Below, one piece after another: positions 13,493-23,999 of a stretch of 64,000 nt of DNA. The notes under the pieces were generated by a model that was not told where the DNA came from, did no database searches, and saw only the letters and a program-made list of their open reading frames with translations. The position numbers were made by a program, and so were the translations under genes. Where the stretch lies: NCBI GenBank assembly GCA_034190875.2, contig CM067357.1, positions 23,953,400 through 24,017,399 of the forward strand, in the 5' to 3' direction. Each line of letters begins with the position of its first letter. The first letter of the stretch is position 1. This DNA comes from Urechis unicinctus (Eukaryota > Annelida > Polychaeta > Xenopneusta > Urechidae).

Positions 13493-15111
13493 AACACTGT
13501 TATTAAAGACAAATGAGGCCATCATATTTCACGTTCCTTGTTGGTAATGTTCTGGTTTGTAAAATCTAATGTGGTTAATTAATAGCTCCACTTGGGAGAG
13601 TTTTGCTTCAGTTAATATATTTGGAAGATATTTAGAAAAGCTAAACTAGACATAATATTTATGTCACTTGTAAAACTTGTCACTGGTCAGAAATACAATA
13701 ACGTTAGACGTGTGAAGACATTAAGCAAGGCTTCGGTAAACAGTGTCTCTACTCTACCTTAGCTACATTATGTTTCATTTATGTCATGTAAAACGTCCTT
13801 TAAAGCTTTGCCCTTTTAAAATATTTATAATTTGGGCAACATTAACCATTACGGAACAAAAGTAACGATACAGTTAGCCCGATGCCTATCTGCTACTTAA
13901 ACAGATTTTCTCTCAGGTACACAGCTTCGAACACTGATCTGTGTTTAGATGCGATAAAACAGTCTATATATCGTGCCTTTAATTGAAGAAGTGATAAATA
14001 CGAATGCAATATTTGATTAACAGACCGACTGCCTTTTGTTTAATGAGTAAAACCTTATAAAAGCCCTTTTGATTTTATCATCATGAATGAACTACGACGG
14101 TAAATGGCGTGTAAAGATGTAAACAGCTATTTTGAATCGTATTGCCCGCAAACAACTGCATTCGAAAGCACAAAATGCACCGAGGTTTTATCATCCAGAC
14201 CATCGCAAACGTTATATACTCTTGATAGTATTCTAATTTGCTATAACCGTCACGATTACAGAATAAGCAAAGCACTTGCACGTGTCATCTAAAACCATTA
14301 ACCGGATTAAATTGCAGCGTTGCATGACAACAGTATCTAGGCATCTACGGCGCCGCAAGGTCTACTAACATTAAATGACAACATTGTCCCCGAATTTTGA
14401 CATAACAATTAATGTTAACTGCCGCTCCTGTTTACTTCGTATTGCAAATTGCGCGAGTATGTTTTTCTCCAAAGCTTATAATTGTAATTTTAAGCTTGTA
14501 AAGTGCTACTTTATCTGAGTGCTTGATCTCAGTAGTAGTAGGAATATTGTCTCCCCTATGGGAATTTATATTGTCCCGTAAATGTATTTATACAGGCACG
14601 GACAATCGAAGGATCGAATGAACATGCAATCAAACGTATCAACATTATCAATATTATTGAATGTGTTACACTTCTCTTAGAGAGATTAGTATGTGTCACT
14701 GGCTACGGATAGCGATTAATAGCTTGTACGTCATCACCTGGTGGCATTGTGGTATTGTGCATCATCTTTGCGTTTTACAAAACGAAAACTGCTGGTACGA
14801 GTCATAGCTGTTCACTCACTATTCATGAGAACGTATAACCACAATTTCCTCGGGAGGATGTACATCTTGCATGTTCTAGTTAATATGCCTCAAAATGAAT
14901 TTTCGTTTTTGATCCAGCGTAGTCGGTGATATAGTAGATTCCCAGTATATTGGGAACACTTGTTTCCCTGCCCCTATCACTCTGTCTTACATTTGTAATT
15001 CATAGCAGGCCAACAATGGGAGATTCTCAGGATTCGTACCGCATCCATTTTGATCCTTAAGTATTCATAGAGACTTATATAAGTGATGCAAAAATGTATT
15101 GCAAAATCTTA

Positions 15112-15176
15112 CGAGCTTGCCAGGATACGAATCAGCAATCCGTGGTCAGACGCGTTATCTATTGCGCCACAAGCCC
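15112..15176 (-). pseudogene. tRNA-Arg(ACG)-like pseudogene or SINE head
   Basis: Read on the minus strand, 65 nt. The acceptor stem is intact (GGGCTTG pairs with CAAGCTC, one G-T), followed by discriminator G. The D arm (GCGC/GCGT around AATAGATAA) and the 5' half of the anticodon arm (TCTGA then loop CCACGGA, anticodon ACG) match animal tRNA-Arg. The 3' anticodon stem does not pair, base 33 is C instead of T, and about a dozen bases of variable loop and T stem are missing, leaving TTCGTAT and CCTGG. It is therefore not a functional tRNA. It may be a tRNA-derived SINE head; I see no clear tail. Confidence 0.75.
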
Positions 15177-15811
15177 TGCATATACATAGTAAAACACTCA
15201 CAATTATCACTAGCGCTCACCAGTGCATGTTTGAAAGCAATGGGAATGACTACATAGAGAGGTATTTGAATGACTCAGTAGCACCAATGCGTATTTTACC
15301 CACAAATACACGCTATACCTTCAAATACGCCAATAGTAACATGTTATATGTATTTGCTTTTTCACTTTCATCCTACCTTTCTTATGATGCTTCAAATCGA
15401 AAATGAAAGTGATTTTATTGATGAATTCCCACTGAGGGTTTCGACGCGGAATGAAATCAATGGACATTTGCAATAAAATGAAACTTCATGCTCGTCATTG
15501 ATGTATGAGGTAAGGTTGGGATAATTAATACGCTGTACTACAAAATATCTCCCCTAACTAGAAATATTTCTCCAATAAAAAAGGTGAACAAACCAATACT
15601 TTTGCCATAATGACTACGGTGAGGCAATGCACATATCTGCCTTTTATGATGCAATGTTGGTTTAGGGCGTGAAGTGCAAATGATTTATAGAAGGTGATTC
15701 GACATAACGCTATATGTAAGAGCTCAGGCAATGAAAAGATAATGAAAATTGACGACGACGGATATTTGAAATGCAATCATTGAGAATTATATTGTTACAT
15801 CGTAAGTCATC

Positions 15812-15982
<171 letters not shown>

Positions 15983-16651
15983 GCGCAACGTATCTTTCTG
16001 TTTATGCAGGACCAGGGTCGAAATTGTTTAGCTCACGATTGTACTATCAAAGAGGGGTATGCTGTTTCCGCCTGGCTTGAGAATAATTTTCTACTTATGT
16101 GCCAGGCGCATAACTAATGTAACTATTACCATCGTTGAGCTAAAACGCCAAAGCCGACCTTTTGAAACCATCTTTTCGTTGTTATGCACGTAGAGTAGCA
16201 TAAACTGATCAAGTTGAAACTTTTAGTCATTGAGCCCCGATGTCATTCCTTAAATAGCCTGCTTTAACCACCTGGACATCATGCAGTTAATGAAATTTGA
16301 GTAGCTGTCTCACGTGACTTAATTGGGTTTGTATTTTTGCCTGCAGCACAATATTTATATCGCTCTTACCATCCGTTCATATCTGTCAACCAATAAATGT
16401 TGTCATTATATCGGTAAATATTGATGCATTCGAAATAATAAATGGAGCTAATCGTTGGGTTGCGGAATTTTAATACAGATAAACTGGCTTCCACAATGTA
16501 AAAAAACATATTTTTGAACATCAACTGCATAAAAATCTAAAGTCTTCGGAAACTTGTTGATATTATAATAAAATTCATAAAATTCATAATATTTGAGGGC
16601 GGATGTTAAAAAAAGGGGACGTTCGGAAACCGTTAGGCTGCGCTTGGGTAT

Positions 16652-16939
16652 ATGAGACAAGATATCAATGCAGGCAGGGGAAAGTTTGCAAATCGTTCGT
16701 CGAATGTTACGCTGGTGTTTGATGCAAGGTACAATACAGATACCGGACAGTTCGCAAAGCAATATGTTGTTCTTTCGTTAGAAGCGAAAATTCAACAACT
16801 GAAGAGAACCTTTTGCAATCCGTTCTCTTGTAGCACTAATTTTATTTTAAATATTCAGTGCGTTTATGACGATTTTCCTCTTAGTATTCAAATTTGTCTT
16901 TTCTTTTCTGATCATCTGCAAACTGAAACACAATTTTGA
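16652..16939 (+). CDS. ORF of unknown status, 95 codons
   Basis: Starts MRQDINAGRGKFANRSSNVT and contains LSLEAKIQQLKRTF, a plausible short amphipathic helix. The C-terminal third is hydrophobic. It lies in the part of copy 1 lacking from copies 2-4, so no comparison is possible. No splice sites or family resemblance noted; could be chance. Confidence 0.15.
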   Translation: MRQDINAGRGKFANRSSNVTLVFDARYNTDTGQFAKQYVVLSLEAKIQQLKRTFCNPFSCSTNFILNIQCVYDDFPLSIQICLFFSDHLQTETQF

Positions 16940-17045
16940 TAGATTAAAAAACGTTCCGGGATTGTCTCCTTAATGTTATGGCGCAATAGCACCATCATTC
17001 AGCAAATATATGCAAGTGATTATCTATACAACTCGATTGGACTTT

Positions 17046-17100
17046 CACTTTTATTCATTCCTTCGACATCGATTTCTGCGGAAGGATTCTATTGTAACAT
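17046..17100 (-). mobile_element. Scrap resembling the 5' region of the BEL element
   Basis: About 55 bases, with a shared core GACATCGATTTCTGC and matching flanks (ACTTTT..., ...TCTATT), align with 58370-58428, just upstream of the gag start of the BEL element in the same orientation. It is too short to classify alone and could be a solo remnant of a related element. Confidence 0.45.
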
Positions 17101-17109
17101 AAAGCAACG

Positions 17110-17270
17110 TATGAAACATTTTGTCAATTGCCTGTGAGCTGGGACATTGCTAACGTCGTCCCCGTCGAAAAACAGCGCCAATCATCTCCATTCCACCGTG
17201 ATATGACGGTAATGAGGTCAGCTAAGTCAAAGCTTCTTCTTTTGTACCACATCAAACAGGAGTAATGGTT
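17110..17270 (-). pseudogene. Conserved minus-strand ORF segment (copy 1)
   Basis: The minus frame reads DLADLITVISRWNGDDWRC followed by TGTTLAMSQLTGN. The same frame is open in copies 2 (29448-29645), 3 (40583-40828) and 4 (47981-48232), with the core DLADLITFISRRKR. In copy 5 (60.66-60.82 kb) it has an in-frame TAG. It may be an old exon of the minus-strand gene that carries the mucin exon, but I see no decisive splice sites and no family match. Confidence 0.3.
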
Positions 17271-17340
17271 CATTTTACGGGGGTTCAGTCAGGCATATAC
17301 CAAATCAAAGACAGCACAGCCAATAAGAACACTTTCAAAG

Positions 17341-17451
17341 ATGGCGTATCTGCTGTTACTCATAATGATCGCGTTTACCTTGCGTGCGCTACAGTGGTAT
17401 ATTCGGTATGATGCGTTTACGTCAAAAGCGAATTTTGTTGAATGTCCCTGA
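17341..17451 (+). CDS. Short ORF with signal-peptide-like N-terminus (copy 1)
   Basis: 36 codons. The ATG has a favourable context (AAG ATG G). The N-terminus, MAYLLLLIMIAFTLRALQ, is a typical short n-region plus hydrophobic core plus polar c-region. It ends CP-stop. Copies 3 (40896-41006) and 4 (48300-48410) keep the same frame and length. Copy 2 (29714) has TAG right after the hydrophobic stretch, and copy 5 (about 60.89 kb) has lost the ATG context. It could be the first exon of a secreted protein, with a weak donor-like GTATAT after the Trp codon in copies 3 and 4. Its strand is opposite to the mucin exon. Confidence 0.3.
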   Translation: MAYLLLLIMIAFTLRALQWYIRYDAFTSKANFVECP

Positions 17452-17714
17452 TCCGAGAAGCGATATTTCCTCATCGCTTCTATCTGTCATACAACATATA
17501 ATCTTCCGCAGCATCCATAGTAAGTGATATGAACGCACGACTGCATAGGTTGTCAAGCATCCATGGTAAACTAACTATGAGTTTTTCAAGATAGCGCATG
17601 GTTTTCGCCAGACCATTTATATACACTGCAATCAAGTAGTTTCAAGTACTTATCTAAATTAGCTCCCTTTGCGAGTTTGCTTTTGAGAATAAGTGGTTTG
17701 TAGGTTAATTATTT

Positions 17715-17939
17715 TTAGAGTTTCAACTGTTGGATGTTTTCTGAATTATTGCAGTACATGCAGTTGATAGCAGCAATTTTTGAATTATGGTAATGGACGT
17801 TTTTCCGATGTTGTAGCAAGCACTTTTCTTCATGGGAATTCAGAGTTAGGAAATTTGCTAATGATGTGAACATTAAAACAGCTGTTACTAATATGTGGTC
17901 ACTTAGTGTGTAAATAAAATGGTTTAGAAAATCCTTCAT
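17715..17939 (-). CDS. Conserved minus-strand ORF, unknown (copy 1)
   Basis: 74 codons. Shared in copies 3 (41269-41475) and 4 (48667-48873) and, with more change, 5 (61121-61348). Recurrent pieces are SLANFL, EEKC and IAAINCM.CNNS. Copy 2 has a stop within FLN-FIYTL. Retention of the frame through the diverged copy 5 is the only support. No family recognised. Confidence 0.28.
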   Translation of the reverse strand: MKDFLNHFIYTLSDHILVTAVLMFTSLANFLTLNSHEEKCLLQHRKNVHYHNSKIAAINCMYCNNSENIQQLKL

Positions 17940-18092
17940 TCATTAAACGCATCAAGGGTCCGAACCATACAAATCATTATAGTTAAGTAATTGTACCGCA
18001 ACGAAATGTTGTAAACAGGCGTTACCTTTTCTCTTTGGAAATGCAACAACTATACAATAAGTGACAGGATTATTTTAGTCAAATCTTGTTAC

Positions 18093-18950
18093 ACACATAA
18101 GTAATGCACGGAAGTAATTGACAACCGCGCACAAGGTTATCAATATTATTGATCGCAGAAGGCAAAATAAATTGAGCGCAAAACCTGTTCGATATATGTT
18201 TGCATTCTAAAGCAAAACACATGTGATTATCGAACTAAAATTATTGCAGTTATATAGATGGTAAACGTCATTTGGCAATGTTTGCAGAAACAACGGAATT
18301 GTAAATATATGTATAATCATTGTCCAAGTGAATGAATTCCTAGCCAATGACAATGACAACGTTGCTATCAATAGCGTAGCTTAAATGCTCAGCACATGGC
18401 AGGGAATTGAGTAGAATTTCCTGAACACTTCTCTTGCTTTAATGACAGCTTTTATAAAGCACTCTATAAATGCCACATCGACACAGAAAAGAATAGGAGT
18501 ATCCTTTTCATTCAACTAAAGTAACGACCATAAAATAATGGTCCGATGCAATTGTCAGCTGAACAGAAGGTTATCAATATAATTGATCAAAGAAGGCGTA
18601 ATACATTTGGTTAGAACCTTATAAGAATTTTAACATATTTTTGCATGTTAGATATATCCGAAAGGAGTGATTATAGAATTAAAATGATTACAGCGTAGTC
18701 ATTAAGATGGCTAACGTCAGTTGGCAGCATTCTCATAAAAAACATATAACAGAATAATACAAATATCACAATACTAGTGTGCATATAATCATTGTCTAAG
18801 TAAATGAAGCCTTAGCCAATGACAATAATGTTGCATCGCATAGAAACGAATGAAAAGAGCAACATTTTCTTGAACGCTCCTCGTGGTTGAACCAAATGAG
18901 TTATCGCATACTTACTAAAACTTAAGGCAATATATGTAATCGCTGTCAGG
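18093..18950. repeat. Paired modules A and B, copy 1
   Basis: Two diverged tandem copies of a roughly 0.43-kb module. Module A starts near 18093 and B near 18522. Both begin with a variant of AAGTAATG, then CAATTGaCAaC, then TTATCAATAT.ATTGATC, and both carry TCATTGTCCAAGTAAATGAA. The pair occurs in every unit, so this duplication predates the array. Confidence 0.8.
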
Positions 18951-18989
18951 GATATGCAAACGGTTACACAAGAGTATTGCATACTTTAA

Positions 18990-19172
18990 ACAAATTCTTT
19001 CATATTATCACAATTAGAAATATATTACAGCCGTCTTGATGGTAGAAATTCTACAGGATATACCAAAACCCAGTGTAGCGGTGTTGTTAGAATTGATCCA
19101 GAACTTGACATATATCATCTTGAATCAGCAAGGATATCTTACATATTTCGCAACGGATATTTAACAATTTAA
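18990..19172 (+). CDS. Plus-strand reading frame open in all copies, unknown
   Basis: No ATG. Open from 18990 to a TAA at 19170-19172, with core YYSRLDGRNSTGYTKTQC followed by VVRIDPELDIYHLESARIS. The equivalent frames at about 31.31-31.47, 42.44-42.63, 49.88-50.07 and 62.56-62.69 kb are also open. An acceptor-like ATATATTACAG precedes the core in most copies. Many differences between copies change the amino acid, which argues against strong constraint. It lies just beyond the donor of the minus-strand mucin exon. Confidence 0.25.
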   Translation, partial: TNSFILSQLEIYYSRLDGRNSTGYTKTQCSGVVRIDPELDIYHLESARISYIFRNGYLTI

Positions 19173-19212
19173 ATATGTTGGTCGGAATATAGTTTAAAAA
19201 TACAATAAGTAC

Positions 19213-19500
19213 CTGTAAACATGGTTCTAATATAGCCATTGAAGGACGGGGGTTCGTAGACGTTGCTATAGTGGTCGTGGTTGTAGTGCTCGGGACCGAG
19301 CTGGTCGTTGAGGTGCTTGACGTTGTCACATCAATTGAGTAGGATGTCATCTGCTGATATGAGGAATTGGTTGGGTTCTCTGTTGAAATCAATGCGTATT
19401 CTGTCCGTGCATAGCTGGAAGTAGTTGAGACGTCATCTGTTGCCGAGGAGGGTACAATTTTTTCGGTTGTCGCCTGGGTAATATCGACCGTAGCTGTCAT
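19213..19500 (-). pseudogene. Mucin-like exon, copy 2 (shortened, shifted)
   Basis: Thr/Ser-rich, with stretches such as TTSSTSTTSSVPSTTTTTTI, and a consensus donor CAG|GTACTT at 19213/19212. Relative to copy 6 the middle is much shorter. The frame is shifted at both ends: one extra base near ATTTATGCG at the 5' side, and the 3' end reads NPRPSM instead of the FNGYI..M frame shared by copies 4 and 6. Probably non-coding now. Confidence 0.65.
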
Positions 19501-19784
19501 CGCATAAATCCTTTGTTACAAAACAAAAATTGTATCAATTGCAACAAGTTAGATCCAATCGAGCATAGCAACACGCTAGTTGGGAATGCTTTTCCAAGTT
19601 TTGGCTCGTTGAATATTGATAAATGATAAAAACAACTGCCTAGTGCGACTGCGCGTGACTTCCTTAATTCGTCGTCTTCTGTAGAAATAACTAAATTGAA
19701 GGGCGATTTCCTTGTTGATTCGTCGTCTTCTGAAGAATTAACTAAATTGAAGTACTTATCCCAGACATGTATGCTCAGCTGCAC
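19497..19784 (-). CDS. Acidic/cysteine segment upstream of mucin exon (copy 2)
   Basis: 95-codon ORF. QLSIHVWDKYFNLVNSSEDD is followed by a second FNLVISTEDDE, then a part with Cys and FNEPKLGKAFP. The 17-residue unit around FNLV-EDDE is duplicated in frame (51 bp; the GTCGTCTTCT core recurs at 19671 and 19722). Copy 4 (42988-43242) also has two units. Copies 1 (1.36-1.54 kb) and 5 (50.54-50.69 kb) have one. In copies 4 and 5 the frame reaches a TGA shortly before the mucin exon, so a join would need splicing. Family unknown. Confidence 0.35.
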   Translation of the reverse strand: MQLSIHVWDKYFNLVNSSEDDESTRKSPFNLVISTEDDELRKSRAVALGSCFYHLSIFNEPKLGKAFPTSVLLCSIGSNLLQLIQFLFCNKGFMR

Positions 19785-19799
19785 GAATGTTGACTACGT

Positions 19800-21200
19800 G
19801 GTGTATATGTGCCTCGGACATCAGTGTATTTGCATATATCTGCTATGAAGACAAGGACGTGCAATACATTAGGAGAAGGTGTTGATTTATGATGTTAAAA
19901 CTGGATGTTATTTTTCTTATCGAGTGAATTCCAAGAACAACAATATTACTGTTGGGCTTACATCATTAAACTAGCATGTCTTGACGGCACTGAGTTTATC
20001 TAGCCAACAGACTCACGCAAAATCCTAGCTAAGGCAAAATTAAATCAAGCTCGTTTTGGAACTTATCAGGACTGATGCGCTGTGATATATGACTGCTCTC
20101 GTTGCAAAACAGTCGTGTCTTGGCTGTTAGAAATGTCATCTTTGTGATCTTGAAATGCAGTGATAAATCTTTCATGTATTACACCCAACCAGATGTCACC
20201 TTTGGGGCTATCACGATATTCGTGCAGCATGATTTCATTGCTGTAGCTAGAGACAAAATCCAAACGAACAAAATGTGTGTTTGTTTTTGTATAATGACCG
20301 AATCGTGCAAGTGCCAATGCTGGTGTTAAATATTTTGATTTGTAAACACGAGTGACGCTGCTGCTGTGCAAGCCTATGATAGCTATGGTTGTTTAGTGAT
20401 ATGTTTGCATTAGGTATGCCGAGATTCCATTGAATTGTGCTTCCAATAGTAGCCGATACTGACTAATTGCATGTAGCCATTTCGTACAAATGATAGTCCA
20501 TCATATGGTGAAACCGCTACAAGCCAGTTCACATGATTAATATTTGGTATAGCATGTCCGAGGCAAACCCGTTGATGTTAACAATTTTGGAAGACTTTAC
20601 GCCTCTGTCATCGATTTTAAAAATTAATGAATATAATTCTGTCCTTTCCCAACAAACCCCATGGGATTTTTTAAAAGCTTTGGTAAGATAAGAGATTGTA
20701 ATAAATAAACCACCGAGTGTAACTAAGTTCTTGGAGGGTCTGCTATGGAAACATGGAATGGAACGTGTCCGTTAAGATAATGTGCATATACGCGACGCTT
20801 CGGGTTATCATAAGCTCATCGGTGTATTTTACAGCCGCTATCAGGTTATGTACCTTGTTTTTAGTTAAACCTGCGAACATGGTCGGACACAGAACCATAT
20901 TATAACAAACGCATAACGCGAAACAGAAAACATTCATTTACTTACAGTTATGTACCAACCCTGCATGTGCCTTGTGTACTTTTCACGACTTTCCTTTTCT
21001 ATGAAGCGCCAATTTCCATGTATCTGATCTGTTTGGTTGCACAACAGTGGTCGTGGTAAGTTTACTTATATATCATATAATGTTGTGCGTGCATAGGCAA
21101 ACCTTGGAAGGACATTCTGTCCAGGTTTAAGATATTTCTGGCAGGTAATTAAGATGCGCTGGAATGGGATAAGATTAAAAGTCGAACAAAACGTTACTGC
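19800..21200. other. Unit flank, no clear gene (copy 2)
   Basis: Aligns with 1.54-2.68 kb of copy 1; the first part also aligns with copies 3, 4 and 5. A minus-strand ORF at 20743-20937 begins MNVFCFALCVCYNMVLCPTM, signal-peptide-like, but with no other support. Copy 1 has lost most of it. Confidence 0.5.
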
Positions 21201-21209
21201 ATATCAGAT

Positions 21210-21313
<104 letters not shown>

Positions 21314-21625
21314 GTATATTTATAGTATATGCAAAACATATCACCGTGTCCAAAAAGGTGTATTTTGGTCGAATTTAACACTATGTGCGCGAGTTTTATT
21401 AGTCTATCTCGTGTTGATGATCGAACACGATATGCTGAGCCTGATGTATACGCCGTTGTATGTTTCTAATAGATGATTCGGTTTAGATAGTATGAACTGA
21501 CTACAATCGATTTATTATTACGTCAATCATGTTACCTTTACGATATTGACAAATACGCCGCTTTGTTTGGTGGGCACTGGCCAATATGAGCGGCCAACAT
21601 TGGCTTTATTTGATTACATGCCGGA

Positions 21626-23016
21626 TTAGATTCGCTTGATAAAATATTTTGCTAGATAAACAGTGTATATTGGGATACACGGATTCGGTTGACAAAATGG
21701 AGATCTCAGTTTTTGGTCATTGCGCACTGATGTTTGCTGTGATAGCTCGATATATAATTTTATCAAATACGGAATATTTGACATCGTAGAATGACATTTT
21801 ACAGCAGTTATTGGGCCTGCAAAACGACACGACAAATGTTCTCCGTGGCTCCTAGTGTTCGCTTTTTATTAATTTTAGTCCACAATTCCATCAAAATACT
21901 GACCTTAAGCACATTCGTGGAAAACCTTGCTGCCGGTTAATGGCCAGACTGGTGCCGTAATGACCCACGGCTGAAATTAAGGCTGAAAAGGTTATCTGCC
22001 ATCATTATTTATGCATCTTTGAGTGGATTCGCAGACAAATGAACGGTTTCAGTAACTATGCTGCTAAGGCTTTGTCAAAACGCATGCACTTGGTCTTACT
22101 AGCGTCTTGCGTAACAATCTATGAAAAGCAAATACACCAGATACTCACATTGATTATGCCATGACCAAATAGAAAAAAGCTTTTATAGCGCTTTCATTAC
22201 ATTTTGTGGATATGAAGTGTGTCAGAGTGAAGCGGTGAAACATATACATAAGTAAATGCAATTCAATAATATTCAACATATATGTTTTGCTATGATTTAC
22301 TAACAACCTATTAAGAGATATATAATACTCTTGATGGCAAACAAATGTATAATACAGTATATAGAGGCATCCATAATGATTTTGCCAGACAATGAACCGT
22401 GTCCAAAGAAGGCTTATTATTGTCCTTTGAACTCATTCAGAATGTATCAACTCAAATATGCTTGCAATAATTATATGCCTCAATTGCAAGACCTTATTGT
22501 CAGTCATAAACCGAACGTGCCTGAGCATTTACAGCTCTGCATGTGCCAATTATTGTTTGATCGGGAAGATGTGAGTGCATTTGGTGCACTTTGGGGAACG
22601 AGTACCCTTGCACTGTCCTTGCCGCACATGACGAAATACTTAGCTTCATATGGGTGATATATGTGTTCGCAAAAAAAGGCAACCGATTGGCTTGCTTCAG
22701 TAGCAAGTGCAAGGTTATATTCCCTCTTTAATACCATATATACTCTTGTTATATTGCTAAAAAATGGCTGCATATGCAGTGTAGTGCATTCCAATGTTAT
22801 TTGGCTGGTTCGGCAGCCAGCATGATATTAATGCAATGCAAATATCAACAAATATGCACTGTAGTGTCGTCGGTAACGCGCTATTTTCTTGCCATTCCCT
22901 TTACAGTCTTGGTTAACCGATGCATCAAAACAGGTCAAAATACAGATATGTTATTATTCATATATATCAGTCAAAAACAATCCAAAAATCGCATTCCCAC
23001 TATGTCGTCGAGGTGA
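21626..23016 (+). pseudogene. Degenerate ORF block, copy 2
   Basis: Plus-strand frames are open over 22331-22657 (108 codons, containing CQLLFDREDVSAF and SLPHMTKYLASYG). A TGA follows, then the frame continues in register with CSQKKATDWLASVASARLYS and, after a shift, 22774-23016. Copy 3 has the same in-frame TGA at 33162-33164. The stop is shared, so inactivation or termination predates the duplication. 21.6-21.9 kb corresponds to the ankyrin-like ORF of copy 1 but contains stops. Not assignable to a family. Confidence 0.35.
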
Positions 23017-23687
23017 TGTAATCTGGAAATAGGCCGTTTTCATATCTATGGCGCAAGAAGAAAAAAATTGTATTAATGTCATTCAGACATAGTAGCAATT
23101 GATGCAGTTATTCGGATAAAACACTATCCACCGCCTTTATACTTAGGCCAATTAATCACTGGAACGAGTCCCTTTAACATTTAGACATTGGCGCTAGTCC
23201 GGTCAGGCGGAAATACATGTTATGGTGTTTTGCACAACACGGCTCCAGAAGTTATATATATGCGTTCTATGAGAATGGTTAATAAGCAAACAATGGCATT
23301 ATGGGCGTAAATCTAATTTTTTTCCATACGCCTCTACAGATTCATTGCGTATACCAGGCAAACAGGCTTAACTCGCGTGTTAGTTGCAATAAAGAAATTT
23401 CTATGTTCTTCCTTCTATTTCTTATAATGAAAACCTTATCTGCAAGACGGAAAATGATAACATTAGCGAAGTTGCTTTTTACAACAAATCTTCAGATACA
23501 CTGTTAATAGCAAGCAAGAAACTCGCATAGAACACTTATACAAGTAACACGGTTGCATATAAAATGTTCCATTCAACATAGCTTGAGCGTAATGTTGTGT
23601 AACTAATCGGGTTAACCGGATAAAATAGTGCAGAATCGAATTAATGGCTGCTTTATCTTTGAATCGTTTTGCTTGTATTGACAAATA

Positions 23688-23888
23688 ATGATGGTTATTG
23701 GAAGGAGATTTGGCAAGGCTATAGCTCTCAATGCATTTGATGATAAGCAATTACCACAAAAGTATAATTCACGTCTTCAAATTGCCATAGATACATGTTT
23801 CGTCCTCATCGAAAAGGGAGCAATCAACAAAGGCATATATATATCCGAAAATGATCTACCGCAGACACTTAAGCTTGCCCATCTATAA
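23688..23888 (+). CDS. Short conserved ORF, possibly ankyrin-like (copy 2)
   Basis: 66 codons, starting MMVIGRRFGKAIALNAFDD and containing CFVLIEKGAINKG, a pattern seen at the second helix and turn of ankyrin repeats (xLLIEKGA). Copy 3 (34043-34243) differs at few residues. Absent from copies 1, 4 and 5. Too short to classify with confidence. Confidence 0.25.
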   Translation: MMVIGRRFGKAIALNAFDDKQLPQKYNSRLQIAIDTCFVLIEKGAINKGIYISENDLPQTLKLAHL

Positions 23889-23999
23889 ATAATAACTCTT
23901 TGTATTCATAGTAAGCTACAGTACCGTACTATTTTGTATTTGCGTAAATGGCCTTGCTTCCATTACAGCAATATATTAGCCCTTAAGGTTATTGCTTTT

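Noticed and set aside
15083..15406. 107-codon plus-strand ORF
   Set aside because: Its N-terminal third is the antisense of the tRNA-like fragment. The rest has no counterpart or domain.
16448..16762. 104-codon minus-strand ORF
   Set aside because: Low-complexity Tyr/Phe-rich start, no counterpart, and overlaps an equally weak plus-strand ORF.
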